Assembly (NCBI GenBank): GCA_028023455.1
Contig: JAQFVV010006220.1
Coordinates: 6,987,852 to 7,051,851 of the forward strand
Reading direction: 5' to 3'
DNA length: 64,000 nucleotides
Source of the DNA: Epiperipatus broadwayi
Lineage: Eukaryota; Onychophora; Udeonychophora; Euonychophora; Peripatidae
This document shows, one piece after another, positions 60,641 to 64,000 of this stretch. The stretch's first letter is position 1, and the number at the start of each line of letters is the position of its first letter. Under the pieces are notes generated by a model. That model saw nothing but the letters and a program-made list of their open reading frames with translations. It was not told where the DNA came from and did no database searches. The translations under genes and the position numbers were made by a program.

Positions 60641-63600
60641 TTATTATTATTATGTTTCAAAGTAAAACTTTATTGAGTCTAAAATGTTACAGAGTTATAT
60701 CTAGTCATACATTGATTTCTATTACAATTGCCAATATTAATAATTGCAAAACAAATCTATGACTCCGCAAGAAGACCGATTAAGACAACTTTTTATTACA
60801 CAAGTCTTTATCATTGAGGAAAACAGAGGGCTGTTTAATTTCCTTTCCAGTCCTTTATCTATTCTGCATACTTCTTTGTTGTTTTACAGAATCTGGTTTT
60901 CTATTTCATTCAGTTTCACTGCTTGGTTTTAATGTTAAAAATTTATGATCTTGAAGTTGTCACCATCTATCATATTGGACTTATATTTTATAGACTTGAT
61001 CTTTGTTTCAAGTGTGTTCATGTGGCTGTAAACACATCTGGTTGAGCTAGGATCTCTTTTTCTGAACAATTCTAGTTTTATAGAATATGTTGCTGGGTTG
61101 CATTGAGGATTATTAACAAAGAGCAAAAGTGAATCTGGTGCACCCATAAGCATAAACATTGTATGTTGCCATGTGAATAGCAGGGATGTTGCCTTATTTA
61201 AATGTATTTATTATTTCATTAATTGAAACATTAGCCTTTCTGTTTGTGATAAACATTGTGCGATGTATTGTTTCCAGTGCAATACAGGAATGAAAGAAAT
61301 GATCCTGTATCTCTTCTTCTCTATGACATAGTCCACAAAGGGGGTCAATGTGTTGTGGGTAGAGTGTTAAGATTAAACTTAAGCAGAAATTCTAGTGACC
61401 ACTTTCTAAATTGCTACAGTAGTTGCCTGTTGTCTATTTCAAGAGCTGATGGATATAGATGAGGTGTATGGTTTGAGTTTATATCCTATTATGTATATTT
61501 GTTGTCATTATTGAGTGATATTTTGTTACATATTGGCTTGAGTTCTTCAATCAGTGTGGATAGATATCCATATGAATGGGGGGTCTGTGTGTGTGTGTAA
61601 TATATTACACACTAGATTTGGAAACCTTTTTATGGTGGTTTTTAATAGATTTAATGATTTCTGTGTGTAAAAAATGCATGAAGTCTGAGTCCATTGCTAA
61701 ATGGCATTCTACTCAGGTTTTTTTAAAGAGATCACCACTGTCTTTGTCTTCCATATAAATTTGTTACAGATTGATGAGATTTTAGATATGTTTTATCAAA
61801 TTTGATTATAGGTGGGAGTAGTAGGTAAAGGTAATTCTTGTAATTATAAATTGATTATATAGTGCTATCTTCATGTATATTGATGATTTTTCAAATGAGG
61901 TTGTGATTTTTCCAGCATCTTCCTTTAATTCATTGGAGCCAAGGTAGAATGGAAAACCAAGGAAAGCAGTCAGTTTCCCATTAAGCATATCTGTACTGTC
62001 CTTGCCTATGTATATTGATCATGCAGTGGTTTATTTGTGCTAATTTTTTTAAAGTTAAAATTGGAGATATAATTCTTGATTACCTCTTGTAGTATGGGGA
62101 GATTCTTTTTAAAGAGAATGAAAATGGTTACATCACCCATATAGGCTATTCATTATATATTTAAACAAATGTTTGGGATTTGAATAGCTTTTATTTTATT
62201 TTTTTGTTTCTCTATTAATAGAGGATTGATATATAGTGTGAAGAGTAATGCACTGTTGGGGGATCCTTGTGGGATAGATTGACTAGGTCTGAAATCTGGT
62301 GATTTTTTCCCCTTCAGTATGCTGTGAATTTCACAGCTGAGTAGTAGATTGGTCATTATATATAGTAGGGATGGGGGTATTGTTGTTTTTTATCATATCC
62401 GGTAATTTGTCAATGAGCACAGAGTCAAAAGCTGCTTCAATGTGAAACTGTACTACAAATAGTACATATTTCTTTTCTTTTTTTACTGTTTCAATAATTG
62501 TTTTGTACATTAGAACACTCTGGCCAATGGTTGAGCCTTTTTTAACATATTGAGCTGATGATAACATAGGGAGTATGTGTTGTTCTATTTTCTCCTTTAT
62601 TGCTGTTTTAAGAATTTTTATTCCTAAAGCTCCCATTGAGATTGGTCATACATTAGTAATAAAGGTGATATTACTGCTGTTTTTTTGTTAAATGAAACCA
62701 TTGCAATTGGATATAGACTATGTATGTTGTAATTTTTTTCTGATGTGTAATTGGCAAGATCAAGTATTTGTTTGTGAAGTGGCTGTGTTTGGATACAAAT
62801 TTGGGAATTCTTTGTGGTTCTGAGTGACATGTGTTTGCTGTTGTTGAAAGTTGGAAAATAATGTTGGTTGTAGTCATGGGTGTGTCTGTTTCAGGATCAC
62901 TGAATATGTTATATCCAGCTGTTATAGAGCCATCTATTTCAAGTGTCATAGGCATTCTGATTGTTGAGGGGTATCCAAGTGTCCACTGTATATATTCCCT
63001 GGTCCAGGGGTGTTGTTGTGTGAGGTATATATTTTTCTTTTTATTGCTATGTATTGCTTTAGTGTGCTGCATATATTGATGTATATTTCTGTAAGTTTTT
63101 TAATTTGTGTTCGATTGTTTTTTATGCAGTTCATTTGATTGGGATGTAATGTAATAAATGTTGAAAGAAAGTATATTGGTGAATGCTATATACTCCTGTA
63201 CTGGGTCAAATGAGGTTTTGAGTTTTTGGAGCATTATGTGTGCTTCTGAATATAGGAATTCAGTTGTTTGTGCTGGAAAAAGTTTTCGTATTTTTTTTGG
63301 GGGTTTTTGTTGTTTTTTTTTTTTTGTTAAATAGAGAGGGGTGAATTGGAGAGATAATGGGGTTATGGGGGGGGGGTAAGATAAAAAAAACATTGGTGAG
63401 AAAAAACTCAAATCTATAAGTGATGTATATCTATTGTTATTAAATGATATTGAGTTTGAAGGGAGAAAACCCTCAGCACTCATAAGTGAGATTGTTATTT
63501 GATGGATCCATTTAGTGACAAAAGTTTAATAGGTCATCTTGAAATATCCCAACAATATTATAGGATTGGGTATTGCAGTAAGCATTGAATTTATTGTTGT

Positions 63601-63720
63601 TATAATTCTGGAGATGATGGCAGGACTTAGTGTATAGGCAAATACTAGGTTAAATGTAATATTTTTATGGTGGAGTATTATTACAATAAGATTAGAGTCA
63701 ATATATATAATTTTAAAGGA
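60641..63720 (-). mobile_element. L1/Tx1-like LINE, ~3.1 kb, endonuclease to 3' tail, dead
   Basis: The 3' tail on the left is an ATT tract followed by TTTCAAAGTAAAACTTTATTGAG. Read from right to left, endonuclease sequence begins near 63,690, with a damaged GDFNM-type block reading GYFKM near 63,530-63,545. The 127-codon stretch at 63,100-63,483 carries YTSLIDLSFFSP. RT blocks include YPIAMVSF (about 62,690-62,715), GALGIKILK (62,600-62,635), EAAFDSVLIDKL (about 62,400-62,435) and SIPQGSPNSALLF (about 62,245-62,285). FLGFPFYLG follows in the thumb (about 61,940-61,965). The zinc-finger-like DPLCGLCHREEEIQDHFFHSC lies near 61,290-61,350. Frameshifts separate the blocks. The 5' end is cut off or hidden by the next LINE at 63,727. 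Confidence 0.85.
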
Positions 63721-63726
63721 ATTGAA

Positions 63727-64000
63727 TTATTATTATTGTTGTTGTTGTTTCAAAGGAACTTTATTAAGACTAAAATGATTTTACATGATTACTTTTGATA
63801 CACATATTCTTCTTATAAATAATTGTTTTATTTACATTTAGAGGGGAGGGTTACATTTTTGAGCAGGATAAAAGCGATGAATTAATTAGACAAAATTCAA
63901 GTAACATGGGTACATATATCTGAACTATAGTGTACATGAAGTAAGATTAAATACAATCTGTTTACTCATTTTAAAATCTATATTATTATCATCATCATCA
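63727..64000 (-). mobile_element. LINE 3' end entering the window
   Basis: An ATT/GTT tail (63,727-63,747) is followed by TTTCAAAGGAACTTTATTAAG, which closely matches the 3' terminus at 60,655. The element continues beyond the right edge of the window, so its length is unknown. Confidence 0.65.

Noticed and set aside
1-64000. Bacterial or viral operon or defence system
   Set aside because: No long coding frames, ribosome-binding patterns or compact gene order; everything readable is eukaryotic transposable-element sequence.

Overview
The window is gene-poor eukaryotic DNA, roughly three-quarters A+T, and almost everything recognisable in it is transposable-element debris. I found no convincing host exon, rRNA, functional tRNA gene, CRISPR array or bacterial-style operon. 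The host looks like an invertebrate metazoan. It carries hAT (BED-finger/ZBED-like), mariner, Ty3/gypsy, RTE-like and L1/Tx1-like LINEs, and several tRNA-derived SINEs. CpG is scarce in old sequence, which suggests past germline CpG methylation. A cephalopod or other mollusc would fit this mix, but sequence alone cannot settle the taxon.

Layout. 1-5,670: A/T-rich DNA with SINE-like pieces and one more complex, CpG-containing segment (3,165-3,660). 5,672-6,195: two direct copies of a ~180-bp repeat that differ mainly at CpG sites. 6,215-11,020: a decayed RTE-like LINE (+) split by a 2,746-bp hAT transposon (8,156-10,901, transposase on the minus strand) with an exact 8-bp target duplication. 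11,575-12,775: inverted array of SINE-headed repeats. 18,683-18,732: a ~24-bp fragment of a local repeat between two 13-bp direct repeats. 19,998-20,350, 48,255-48,748 and 57,490-58,590: members of a foldback family with long inverted repeats. 20,458-23,050: unidentified CpG-retaining block with several imperfect hairpins. 28,760-34,150: two different Ty3/gypsy wrecks placed head to head. 34,335-45,215: three copies of one LINE family. 50,190-52,250: a third gypsy wreck (gag to RT). 53,366-54,960: another LINE copy. 55,410-56,705: a full-length dead mariner. 60,043-60,193: a young tRNA-derived SINE with a perfect 15-bp target duplication. 60,363-64,000: three minus-strand LINE 3' ends stacked next to each other, the middle one about 3 kb long.

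The elements do not work together as a system. They record successive insertions, and their relative ages can be read from nesting, from CpG decay and from intact or decayed target duplications. Nothing here codes for a full-length functional protein. The least explained parts are the CpG-retaining block at 20.5-23.0 kb, the long-inverted-repeat family and its tiny 18.7-kb fragment, and the 11.6-12.8 kb inverted SINE array.
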